From NCBI GenBank assembly GCA_034698045.1, contig JAQGAU010000746.1, forward strand, positions 1 to 24,396: DNA of 24,396 bases. Direction: 5' to 3'. Below, one piece after another: positions 16,037 through 24,396 of this stretch (positions within the stretch are counted from its first letter, which is position 1; the number at the start of each line of letters is the position of its first letter). The stretch is from Paramacrobiotus richtersi. Taxonomy: Eukaryota > Tardigrada > Eutardigrada > Parachela > Macrobiotidae. The notes under the pieces were generated by a model that did not search any database, was not told where the DNA came from, and saw only the letters and a list, made by a program, of their open reading frames with translations. The position numbers and the translations under genes were made by a program.

Positions 16037-16751
16037 ATTGGTTACAAACTCACGAGATGCATCGAAGCACGAGCCGTAAAGGCCCCGACCACAGCCAACG
16101 CTGCTCACTTCCTGTTTAAACAAATTATTTGCAGGCACGGTACTCCCGGCGCTGTTCTAACGGATTACGCCAGAAATGTTACGGGGTGCATTTTTGCGAA
16201 TTTACTACTACTCCTCCGAATGCGCCATCACGCTACAATTGCTTCCGACCTGCGTGCAAATGGCCTGACATACCGCATCAAAGAAGTCATCACGAATGGG
16301 ATGTTCCACTATGTCTGTCCCACACAACGTAACTGGGAAGATTTCCTCCAGGTTCAGGACTAAACCTAGGAATAAGCGAGACGGCAAGTTTTGACCCTGC
16401 AAACTACTGTATGGATACCTCCCTCTGAACTCGTTGGACGTGGAGCTAGACCCCTTGGACAGTACACTACACGACGAAAGTTCCTACCAAAGAATAATCG
16501 TTAGACGGCTTCAACACATCCGAGAACTGGCGAATCTACTGGGCGGTTCCGTTCACGATAAAAGCGCAACAATTTCAACGCAACGCACTGGAGCGTATGG
16601 AATGCGGATCGTTTGCGTTACACGGATAAACATACTAGGTAACGCAGTACGTAATGCTCTACCACTGCGGTACTGCAGTGCGTCAGCTGATTTACTACTG
16701 TCGTATGTACTGATTGAGGCTTTTACTCGTCGTGTGCAAACAATTTCATAA
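16037..16751 (+). pseudogene. Ty3/gypsy integrase core and C-terminus (fragment E)
   Basis: In the frame starting at 16028, IEARAVKAPTTANAAHFLFK, ICRHGTPGAVLTDYARNVTG (second catalytic Asp, D46), ANGLTYRIKEVITN, FHYVCPTQRNWEDFLQV follow the gypsy integrase core; the catalytic Glu position (35 residues after D46) is Tyr82, so the triad is lost. The first Asp is missing because the deletion junction lies upstream. After the stop at 16361-16363 the linker is scrambled; then frame 3 gives LDVELDPLDSTLHDESSYQR and RRLQHIRELANLLGGSVHDK, the start of the C-terminal module, ending at 16749-16751. The GPY motif is not found. The wording differs from integrases A and B, making this a third lineage. Confidence 0.8.
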
Positions 16752-17400
16752 TTAGCTTACCCGGTAATTTTCCCGGAAGCAAACATTTTCGTAAGCTACC
16801 AATACGGAAACATCAATATCACCCCACCGTTTTAATTTGATGGTCCTAGCAAATGGATAGAATAAATAAGCAAGAGCAATTCCCTGGGAACACAACGGCG
16901 CCTTGGTCAACCTCTAATATTGTAAGACGTTTTCTTTCTTGAAATGTTGCGATGATTTGTAAGTTTGGAAAACATTTCCAGTGACTATCCATTCGAGCTA
17001 AACGGCGCGCTAAAATTGACGTTAAGGTGGCAGATATCAGTGACTCCATAGAGATCTATGTTGCGGTGGAGGGAAATCAGCGCCTGTATGATGGCAAGCG
17101 ACAATAAAAGTTGTGTAGAGATACTCGGATGCGTGTTAGGCGTAATGGAATCTTGAATTGTATGGGCCGGGTTTCGAAGAGCCTCTGTATTTGTTACTTC
17201 TTGATTATGCACATCTCGCAGTTGTTTGACCGGTGTTTTTCCTGTGAATGTTAGAGCTCGAAGCAGGATGCTAAGAAGCCGTTAACCCTGTTGACATGTG
17301 ACCTGCACTACTCGTTACCAACCGGGATGATAGGCACGTGGCTACCGTATGTGTGTCCAGTCCATGTCTAGTAACCTACAGAAATTAAACTCTTTCTGTT
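16752..17400. other. No plus-strand gene; two weak minus-strand frames
   Basis: Minus-strand frames at 17212-16985 (TIQDSITPNTHPSISTQLLL, then SLHRNIDLYGVTDICHLNVN) and 17049-16846 overlap and could be one broken gene; neither is recognised. The rest of the stretch, including the expected 3' LTR side of element E, shows no feature I can support. Confidence 0.35.
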
Positions 17401-17408
17401 AACGATGC

Positions 17409-17627
17409 GTGTTGGTCGAAGTCGAAGAATTGGAGCCGGAACAACTGAAAGTACGAACATTTTGGAGTGGTCATTTAAAACTATCTCTGTTTACAGCCGC
17501 GGCCCTAATAAACATCGTTCTGATACCTGTCGCAAATCTAAATGGCTTTAAAAAATACGCACTGATGGATACCGGAATCGATGTTAACTTTACGGTTCTA
17601 ACAGCTACACCTAGTTCAAGAAGCTAA
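17409..17627 (+). pseudogene. Possible retropepsin-like fragment
   Basis: A 72-codon frame whose centre reads ANLNGFKKYALMDTGIDVNF. The string A-L-M-D-T-G resembles the active-site loop of retroelement aspartic proteases (hydrophobic-D-T-G), normally followed by A; here Ile stands there. The preceding hydrophobic segment (LFTAAALINIVLIPVANLNG) suits the first strands of the fold. The frame then degenerates and ends at 17625-17627. No Gag precedes it and no reverse transcriptase follows. A chance DTG is possible, hence the modest confidence. Confidence 0.4.
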
Positions 17628-18155
17628 TAAAGCGGGTGCAGACGCTCTTCGCAGCGCTTCCGCACATCGAACCTCACAACAAGATCTGTCTGCACAATCA
17701 TTTCAGTTGTGGGGCATTGCAAACGGGTGAAAGTGAACGTTGTTAATAAAACTCCGGAAGCGTATGAAATTTGTTGTTGACAGGCAACCTAACCACGGTA
17801 GAGAGACAGAGCCCGGAAGAGGATCGAGTCTGGAGACTAGAAAATAAGCCCAACGACTTCGTTTACGTTGGTGGGTGGGTGGAAGTGTCGGGTTCTGTCA
17901 ACTGGATACGTGCATCCTCGTATTCGTAATCAGCACGCTCTTCTTTACGACACGCCATCTAACCTCCTTCGCACATCAGCCCACCAAACAAAGAGGATTC
18001 AACTGTCCGATGTCGAAAGACCAGTCAATGGCGACTCACCACTGAATATGTATGTCGGACGTGTTATGCAAGTTGGTAGTTTTTGTTGCGAGGTGAAAAG
18101 CATCGCAGGCGAGTATAAAGAGTGGATTCCAACCCAGGAAGGTCGTGTCGCATAG
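17628..18155 (+). pseudogene. Unrecognised ORF remnants downstream of the DTG fragment
   Basis: In one frame RVQTLFAALPHIEPHNKICL, NLTTVERQSPEEDRVWRLEN and FVYVGGWVEVSGSVNWIRAS appear between stops; at about 17900 a different frame opens and runs to 18153-18155 (NQHALLYDTPSNLLRTSAHQ, then NMYVGRVMQVGSFCCEVKSI). The residue content is protein-like and the two frames meet, suggesting one decayed gene. I recognise no family. If the DTG fragment is real, this could be the remainder of its polyprotein. Confidence 0.3.
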
Positions 18156-18972
18156 TCTCCCAAGAGTAGTCGTCTCCGTTATTTTTTGAACATGCGCAAT
18201 TAACAGAAGAAAATCTGTCTAAATCTCATTTCGGCTAGCTTTACATCAGACTCCGTTTTCGCCCCTAAAATGTTTGCTTTACCGGAAGTAAAAATGAGAA
18301 AAGTTGGTACCTGACATTTGTTCGAACACCGCCTAGCACGCTCACAACTATCACACAGTTTCACCTTCAGCCAGGAAATAATTCGTGCTCGTAAAACAGA
18401 AATTTCTACCTGACATTGATTTCCTTAAAAATCGGGTCCAGACGTAGCAGCCTGTTCGCATTTATACATGGAACAATACTGACAACCCTAAACTTGTTTA
18501 CTATGGCGTTGGTGCATACCAATTTCCGCGGATCGTCGCAGAACAAGTTGCATAAGAACTCCGATTCACGCTCCGATGTATTTTGTGGCCCTAAGTTCCA
18601 TAACGATGAAAATGTGTCGTTAAAGAGCACATGGTGTAATGCCGAGCTAGGCCAAGCCATCCTGTTTAAATATACAGTGTCAGAAATGTGCACCTTGTTT
18701 CATTTTAAAAGCAGCCACAATCGCTTCTTTCCGCTGCTCATTGACTAGTTCCGCTGAAAGTTGAGGCAACACGTTAGCCTGGGTCGGGGAAGACAAAGCC
18801 GATCAGCTGAGTTTTCTTAACACATTCTGCGCAGCACAAGGGATCAGACGTGATCCCGCAAAAATCAGCTTTCTTGGATGAGACAGCTCGCAAAGCTATG
18901 GCTGAAAAGGTAGGCCGTACGGCTTAGTTGGTGTTCGAGGCAAAGCTAATACGGCTACGCTGATAGTTTCTT
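18156..18972. other. Ambiguous open frames on both strands, nothing recognised
   Basis: At 18405-18540 one plus frame reads FLPDIDFLKN and IYTWNNTDNPKLVYYGVGAY, and another is open at 18416-18748; a 95-codon minus frame (18693-18406) covers the same DNA. None has a recognisable domain. 18750-18970 appears empty apart from SDVIPQKSAFLDETARKAMA in one frame. Confidence 0.3.
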
Positions 18973-19206
18973 GTGCCGGTTGGAATGCGAGATACCCAGC
19001 TGCCGACTGTTTTCGTCAAAACGGCAAAGCAGTTCATCTATTATTCGACTTCGTTGGAATGTGGAGCACATGGCTGGGATAGTTTTCCGATGATGTTCTA
19101 TGGCTTAATTACAAGCGCGAATGCTCAACGGTCAGCACAAATCCGAAGACAAACCTGGGCATTCTTGCGTAGGTTCATGCTTTTTTTCGCAAATATGGCA
19201 CTATGA
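18973..19206 (+). CDS. Unrecognised 77-codon ORF
   Basis: A frame from 18973 to TGA 19204-19206 containing FVKTAKQFIYYSTSLECGAH and IRRQTWAFLRRFMLFFANMA. The C-terminal part is aromatic and basic. No domain is recognised and no neighbour helps. Confidence 0.2.
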   Translation: MPVGMRDTQLPTVFVKTAKQFIYYSTSLECGAHGWDSFPMMFYGLITSANAQRSAQIRRQTWAFLRRFMLFFANMAL

Positions 19207-19613
19207 TTTTATTGATCTACCACAGCAGGAAACCGATTACTATACGAAACGGTGCGTACAGAACGTTCGGTAAATAAAACAGAAGTCCTGGTATTTATGA
19301 CGAAAACCGCTTCGTGCTCTTTACACGCTCTAGTTTCATATAATAATACGCGCACCTTGGTTCCACAATACCTTTGCTGGATTTCCTGTCTCCAGAATAT
19401 GATGCTTCAACTTTCATAGTCTTTGCGCTTCAGATTTCTTGACCCCTTTCCAACGTAACGTATGTTCCGAGAGAAGCTGGCCAAAGTTGAATGATAAAAG
19501 TTCGCTACCTCAGGCTCCACCAATGCGTATATGTAATTATTATTTGAAAACATTTTTTCTACAAGAATTAGCAACAAGGTAGTTATAGGATAATGTAGCA
19601 ACAATAGCCTCAA
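19207..19613. other. No gene recognised
   Basis: Frames are short on both strands; a 68-codon minus-strand frame (19613-19407) is present but not recognised. No repeats noticed. Confidence 0.4.
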
Positions 19614-19865
19614 ATGAAACGGAAAAGGTTTGCGAAGACCGGAAGGACCATGATGAATTCACTGATCACGGATGCCTGGACACCGCCACCGAGCGGGCCT
19701 TCCTTTGGAACAATCAAGATAAGCGACCATGTAATCCATACAAACAAAATACGAGTTCTGGTAATATCCAACCTAGCTGCCCGTTACTGGTTTTTATCCA
19801 GGTCTCAGTCGGTGCTACCGGATTTTTGTAACTTTAAAGCACCATACTCTATGTTATTTGCCTAA
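19614..19865 (+). CDS. Unrecognised 83-codon ORF with an alternative frame
   Basis: The ATG frame from 19614 reads MKRKRFAKTGRTMMNSLITD, then WTPPPSGPSFGTIKISDHVI. Another plus frame over the same DNA reads VCEDRKDHDEFTDHGCLDTA, ERAFLWNNQDKRPCNPYKQN and is equally protein-like, so the true frame is open. No family recognised. Confidence 0.2.
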   Translation: MKRKRFAKTGRTMMNSLITDAWTPPPSGPSFGTIKISDHVIHTNKIRVLVISNLAARYWFLSRSQSVLPDFCNFKAPYSMLFA

Positions 19866-19993
19866 TGGTCGGTCGTTCGGTACCGTGCAGAAGTATGGCG
19901 AACAACGAAGCTAAAAACAGATAACTCAGCTTGTTAGAGGCGAGTCTACCCTGAAATAACACCGTTCTGATCGTTGCAGCGAAGAGAATAGTC

Positions 19994-20405
19994 ATGCGAC
20001 CGTTATACCCAATACGAATGAGTATCTGCGATCGTTTGTCCGGTTTGAGGGATATTGTAGAAGCTGAACAAAATGAACGCTTACACTGAACATTTTCGCG
20101 GTTGTTTCAGGAAATGCCTCGCTTGCCAAAAGAGATAAAGTTTGACACCTACTCAGTGGCCGGTTTGAAGAGAAAACGGGCGCAGCAGAGATTTCGTTAA
20201 CGATAGCTGCGATTCGCTGCACTCATTTTTACTACACAAAAGGTATAATTAATGGCCGCCTCACGGATCCCCGTCACTTCTGTCTGCTTAAGAAGATTGA
20301 CTCGAACACCGTGCTGCTAGAATGTGGAGGGTATATCGTAAGCACCGCAAAAGCGGATAAACTGTGTTCTGCAACAGAGATAGACGTTGGTCAATGAAAG
20401 ATATC
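19994..20405 (+). pseudogene. Unrecognised broken ORFs
   Basis: From 19994 a frame with one stop reads DRLSGLRDIVEAEQNERL and TFSRLFQEMPRLPKEIKFDT, YSVAGLKRKRAQQRF. From about 20255 a different frame reads DPRHFCLLKKIDSNTVLLEC and GGYIVSTAKADKLCSATEID before a stop near 20397. Both are protein-like and lie head to tail on one strand, so a decayed gene is plausible. A minus-strand frame (20222-19992) overlaps the first. No domain recognised. Confidence 0.3.
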
Positions 20406-21157
20406 TTTTTAACGCTTATCAGCATCCGTGTTTCGAATGTATGGGTTGCTGGCTGAAAGGATTCCGTTAAACTGAACAACAAATAATCATTTAAAATTGT
20501 CGCTTTCTCCGTGCTGGCGTCTCGCGTGGTTTACTCTGTGCCTGTCAATCCATGCGTACAAAAAAAGATTAACCGAATCCGTGCAAGGACAGGAGTACGA
20601 CCGCAGTTATCTTGTGTCTTGAAAACGCGCAAAACGATATTGATGATTTAGAAAAGCGCGAGTTGGCTGAGTCGTCTGCAGTCCTAGGCTATTCAGAAGC
20701 CGATTCCGCAAATTCTGACGCGCAATGCGCAATTGTACCATCTACAGCAGGGGTATGACGACGTGTGATCCGGACCATCCGGTAGATGTTTTTGGACAGT
20801 GTGAGACGAAGATAAATCAGGCATTGAAATGTCCAATAGGATCACGGACCACAACAATATCGTTGACCGGTACACCATTCGTGCGTTGGTGCTCACTCGG
20901 CAATATTAAAAAGACGACAGACGGCTAGGGAATTAGAAGATCAAATCTGCATGACCCGCTCGAAGACGCAGGTTTCCGTGTTACAAGCGGCGATGGCATT
21001 ATGTACCATGGGAAATTTCGCAGCTGATTCAAGACCAGTTGGTTTATTGCACTACCACTTTGTGTAACTAACTTGTCTTATAACTACGGCAGGTTCCAGC
21101 TATACGTAGTTTTGCAACCTATTTAACTTACGATATACGAGCGTTACAACACCGAAG
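20406..21157. other. Weak coding remnants only
   Basis: At 20645-20760 a frame reads DDLEKRELAESSAVLGYSEA and DSANSDAQCAIVPSTAGV, and at about 20928-21065 ELEDQICMTRSKTQVSVLQA, both acidic and protein-like between stops. A 67-codon frame at 20725-20928 overlaps the first. Nothing is recognised; the remainder is empty. Confidence 0.3.
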
Positions 21158-21421
21158 TTGTTCAGTTTAACCCATTTGTTTGCAGTTCGTGAATTTGCAA
21201 GTCATGATGATAATCAACACAGCAAAAAGGAAAAACTACAAGGTTTGTATACCGTTAATCATTTCCGAGGATCCTTTGGCCGTTATTCGACCGGCGAAAA
21301 TGCAATGGATGACTTGTATCCAGATCGCGTGGAGCGTCATTACTATAGTGCGGGATTTAATGTTGCACACGATGCATGTGAAACTAACGTTGAAGCCTAT
21401 ATAGAAGACAGACTCTGCTGA
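21158..21421 (+). CDS. Unrecognised 87-codon ORF
   Basis: A frame ending at TGA 21419-21421 contains LFAVREFASHDDNQHSKKEK, YTVNHFRGSFGRYSTGENAM and DDLYPDRVERHYYSAGFNVA, and ends in EAYIEDRLC. The composition, rich in His, Asp, Tyr and Arg with good protein-like spacing, makes it one of the better unassigned ORFs of the right third. No family is recognised. A second plus frame and a minus frame overlap it but look less natural. Confidence 0.35.
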   Translation: MFSLTHLFAVREFASHDDNQHSKKEKLQGLYTVNHFRGSFGRYSTGENAMDDLYPDRVERHYYSAGFNVAHDACETNVEAYIEDRLC

Positions 21422-21733
21422 CACTGAACTCGCGTGTTCGTGCATGGCCGATATGGGGAAGGTATCCGCGTCGGTGATGTCACAATGCTGTATGAGGGCC
21501 TTTAAGTCGTTCCTGTCTGATGGGCGAGCATCCATGACATCTATTGTGAGCAATCGATTATCCAGACGGTAAATATTTTGAAAAAGGCGACGACTAAATT
21601 ATTTCCATCTTTGTACTAAATAGCTAATAGCGTTAAACGCTGATTAATTGCGAGATATTCATAATCCGCAAAGCAGTCTAAAAATGCCCATCTTGTGCTA
21701 CTGATAAAATGAAAAATAAAAATTGACGTAATC

Positions 21734-21922
21734 ATGAAAAACAAAATAAAAATAAAGCGTAAGCTGAATAAAGTCTACATGATTAGCGAACATCGATTGT
21801 GTTCCTTTCGCAGTTGTTTGACTAACGGCCTCAGCTTCGCAAACATTGAGGTAACTACTAAAGCGTCTAAACAGGAATTATATGTAGTTTTTGGAAATCT
21901 TATGCGCAAACACTTCGATTAG
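21734..21922 (+). CDS. Unrecognised small basic ORF
   Basis: An ATG at 21734 opens 62 codons with a strongly basic N-terminus (MKNKIKIKRKLNKVYMISEH) and a C-terminal NIEVTTKASKQELYVVFGNL. The pattern is loosely like a small ribosomal-type protein, but the match is too weak to assign. It lies in AT-rich DNA, so chance is a serious alternative. Confidence 0.25.
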   Translation: MKNKIKIKRKLNKVYMISEHRLCSFRSCLTNGLSFANIEVTTKASKQELYVVFGNLMRKHFD

Positions 21923-22103
21923 TTATGGACTGCAACCGTCGATCGGCGCTTTTGGAGTTCTGTTGAGTTTTGGAACGCAGCAGTTAAGCCGACAGCCGCG
22001 GCGTAGCACCCATTTAACGCAATGGAAGCAAAAGCTGCGCCTAGTTCTCTTTTTGGAACCTAAGACACAGTTCCGGGGTGGGAATCCCGGCTTCACTGGT
22101 TGA

Positions 22104-22634
22104 CCTGAGGCGAATTATAACTCCGGTTCCCAAAGGGCAAAGTCGAAGTTCTTTCCGAAATCAGCGATTATTATCGGCCCTATTCCAGTTGACCATTACT
22201 AGTGTATAACAAGTTGAAGACTACTTTTCACCTTTATACCAGTTGACCTCTACGAATTGCAATTGTATGGTTAAGCCAGACATTTCTGCTACTTTGCATT
22301 AGAAAGCCGTCAGGCTCACTCTGACGCGCTATTCAGGATCTTGACGAAACGCACAGTGCCAACAGATGGGGTGAGAATACCATTGTACACCACCTAACTT
22401 TAAACGTTACCACTAACAACGCTATTTTAAGCATGAAGGCATAATGTTAGAAGATTCTATGAGCCAAACGCTTCTGTTTTACAACAGCTACCTATCTTTG
22501 CGCTAGTCGGCACGGTGTTCCCATGTAGACCACTATTGCATTATCGTCAGGTACAGTCATTTTTACCACGGGCTCAGGCAGATCACTTATTCAGAAATGG
22601 CAGTAACATAGGTTAACCTTCGTCGTACACGTGT
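22104..22634. other. No gene recognised
   Basis: Frames are closed throughout. The decamer CCAGTTGACC occurs twice (22185-22194 and 22239-22248), with a related GGTTGACC near 22098; otherwise no structure was noticed. Confidence 0.4.
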
Positions 22635-22976
22635 ATGCTGAATGGACGTCCCTGTAAACTAATCGGGTCTGTGCGTAAGGCCAACCTCCTCGCATACGTC
22701 GTTCGGGCAGATAGCAGTAGCAAAGCTGTTGGCCCCGTGATTTGTGAAGCACTGGCTAAAGAGGTATCGTGCACCGCGATTACAGATAGTAGATCCGGTG
22801 TTTCTTTGATCTGCTCCCATTTTGCACGCTCGAATGCGTTTTGATTCGACCATTACGGCGGTACATCTATCATGACCGGTACCGAGAAAGTAAACCAGGC
22901 TAACCATCCTCCTTTCTTTACACATCCGTCTACTTGGTGAATCCCGAAGTTTTCGTTGCTGTATTAGATGACTCAT
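22635..22976. other. Ambiguous open frames on opposite strands
   Basis: The plus frame 22635-22844 (KANLLAYVVRADSSSKAVGP) and the minus frame 22976-22659 (SKRIRACKMGADQRNTGSTI) are both open over the same DNA. Neither has a recognisable domain, and one at most can be ancestral coding sequence. Confidence 0.2.
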
Positions 22977-24396
22977 TCCCTTCTAACGTGCTACTGTGTG
23001 ATTATTACTTTTTGTTGATTAATTTAGTAAACATTATTCAGTGTATTATTATTCCTCCAACATAAGGACGCGTTTCTCGGGCGCAAGAAGGTCGCAACTC
23101 CATGTCGCTCCACCTTTTATGTTGTGCAGGTCGTAAATGTTGACGCACCTTCTTTCAGGGTGTCCTTGCTCGTGACAGCGGGCTGGCACTGGACGATTGC
23201 CCCAGTGGAAGGACCCACTTGCGTCAACGGTGGACAGGGAAAGGCTGATGCATAGACATTACCTTCCCTTTGGAGGACCGGTGAAGTAAGCATTTCACTT
23301 GCTTCTGCTGGCAGAAGTCCCTGGTGATCAAATCAGAAAGAAGAGTCCCAGGTCCAGAGAGACAGACGGAACTCTCAGACATGTCGCAGGCCTCTCGGGT
23401 GCCGACGCGCTTATACGTCGCTCCGATATTAAGGATACCAGAGCGGCAGCGACAAGCGCTCGATAACTCTTTAATAGTATAGGTGAATGCGTTTCGCCTA
23501 CGCAGAGCCTCGGGTGTATATAAATTGATATGCGTATCCTATGACACAAAAAACGAAGAAGACACTAAAAGCAAAGGTTTCGGGAAGGACGCACAACACC
23601 GAATTGTTCCTTCCTATGAAAGAAAACAAGGCCAGAACCGATATATGTCGAATATGCTGTAGGGGCGGCGCTGTCAGACACGGAACTGACCTTCGTACAC
23701 TTTAATCTCTCATAAACATACATCTCTCTCACACACAAAATTATTCAACTTATTCTTGCCCGCTACAACGCTGAGCAGGGCGAACGCTCCCTCGGGATTT
23801 CAATATGTTTCTCGACAGAATTCAGCTGATCCGGCCACCAGAAACGTGATCCCACTCGCTTGTATGTCGTTGAAACTCAGTTAGCCAGCTACATGGTGGT
23901 CGTTGCATCACTCAAGCAATCCAGCTCCAAGTACATATATAAATAATATCAGTGAATCCTTGAAACAAACCAATTTGATGGAATACTGCACGATCTGATC
24001 CCCGAAGTTTGTGTACCATGCCGAGGCAGTCAACGTGTTTCGCCTGGATAATGAATCTACACACTTCGAAAAAAGTATCGCATCCAGTTAATCTAGGTTT
24101 ACAATTTCAAAACGAGTTCTGCCATGAACAGTTTTAGAGAACCTTTAGACCTTCTATGAAGTGCAGAAGCTCTGAGTTGTCCAGAACACTTGCGGTGCAG
24201 TTACACCATCTAGCCGGTTATCTTATAAGCAGCCCACCCGGAACATGATATTCGCAAAAATTACGAAAGTTAACCCATAATGTAAGGCTATAAGTACTGA
24301 CAACTAGGTATCTTTCGTAAGGGGAGACTCTGACCGGTGAATAACTATGAATTTTCAAACTTATTGAGGTGTAAGTTGACATAATATAGCGGTCAA
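22977..24396. other. No gene recognised to the right edge
   Basis: One plus frame is fairly open from 23220 to 23520 (QIRKKSPRSRETDGTLRHVA, then GLSGADALIRRSDIKDTRAA), with an antisense frame at 23549-23328. A TATATAAA at 23517-23524 resembles a TATA box but has no gene or LTR to go with it. A CT/CA-rich run lies at about 23720-23740. No other feature is supported. Confidence 0.4.

Larger units (their letters stand above)
14781..16751 (+). mobile_element. Ty3/gypsy retrotransposon fragment E (gag joined to integrase)
   Basis: A well-preserved gag with nucleocapsid tail (14781 to about 15900) is followed within about 150 nt by an integrase core (from about 16037). Protease, reverse transcriptase and RNase H, which normally separate these two, are missing, so an internal deletion of most of pol is inferred. 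Both parts are on the plus strand. The gag is the least decayed long coding region of the window, while the integrase has frameshifts. LTRs were not identified on either side. Confidence 0.7.

Noticed and set aside
21734..21922. Small basic ORF resembling a ribosomal protein uL23-like pattern
   Set aside because: Only a loose spacing of basic and hydrophobic residues agrees; the length is short and the DNA is AT-rich, so the similarity is not safe.
23511..23560. TATATAAA considered as an LTR or gene promoter
   Set aside because: No downstream ORF, no LTR ends (TG...CA with a repeated copy) and no initiator could be identified.

Overview
The window looks like intergenic DNA from an invertebrate animal genome: a graveyard of old mobile elements. 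The signs are metazoan-type Ty3/gypsy polyproteins, Polinton/Maverick-type DNA polymerase fragments, no operons or ribosome-binding sites, and almost every recognisable coding block broken by stops and frameshifts. I found no intact cellular gene, no convincing RNA gene, no CRISPR and no bacterial feature. The species cannot be named from the sequence.

Layout. 1-1677 (+): the 3' half of a Ty3/gypsy pol gene (RNase H, integrase zinc finger, core and C-terminus). 1723-2341 (+): a second, different gypsy integrase fragment, followed directly in the same frame by a degenerate C3HC4 RING-finger ORF (2342-2821) and an unrecognised ORF pair (to 3120). 3341-6605 (-): a long run of minus-strand coding remnants, from a CCHC-like motif at about 6.58 kb down to a retropepsin motif (DTGA) at about 3.5 kb. 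6684-7140 (+): RNase H of another gypsy lineage. 7504-8060 (-): an unrecognised helical ORF pair. 8866-9828 (+): polar, unrecognised ORFs. 10084-11106 (+): N-terminal part of a Polinton-type protein-primed family-B DNA polymerase. 13093-13966 (+), perhaps continuing to 14368: a second, divergent copy of the same polymerase region. 14781-16751 (+): gypsy gag with an RG/N-rich tail and zinc knuckle, joined by an internal deletion to an integrase. 17409-17627 (+): a possible retropepsin fragment. 17.6-24.4 kb: short ORFs of unknown origin and largely empty sequence.

How the parts relate. The fragments do not work together as a pathway. They record repeated insertions in both orientations, at least three gypsy lineages and two Polinton-derived pieces, followed by decay through indels and point changes. 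Catalytic residues often survive although the frames are broken: the first integrase keeps D, D and E at DD35E spacing, while the 16.1 kb integrase has lost its Glu. I could not see paired LTRs, Polinton terminal repeats or target-site duplications, so element borders are approximate. The parts most worth following up are the RING ORF, the minus-strand block at 3.3-6.6 kb and the paired Polinton polymerase fragments.
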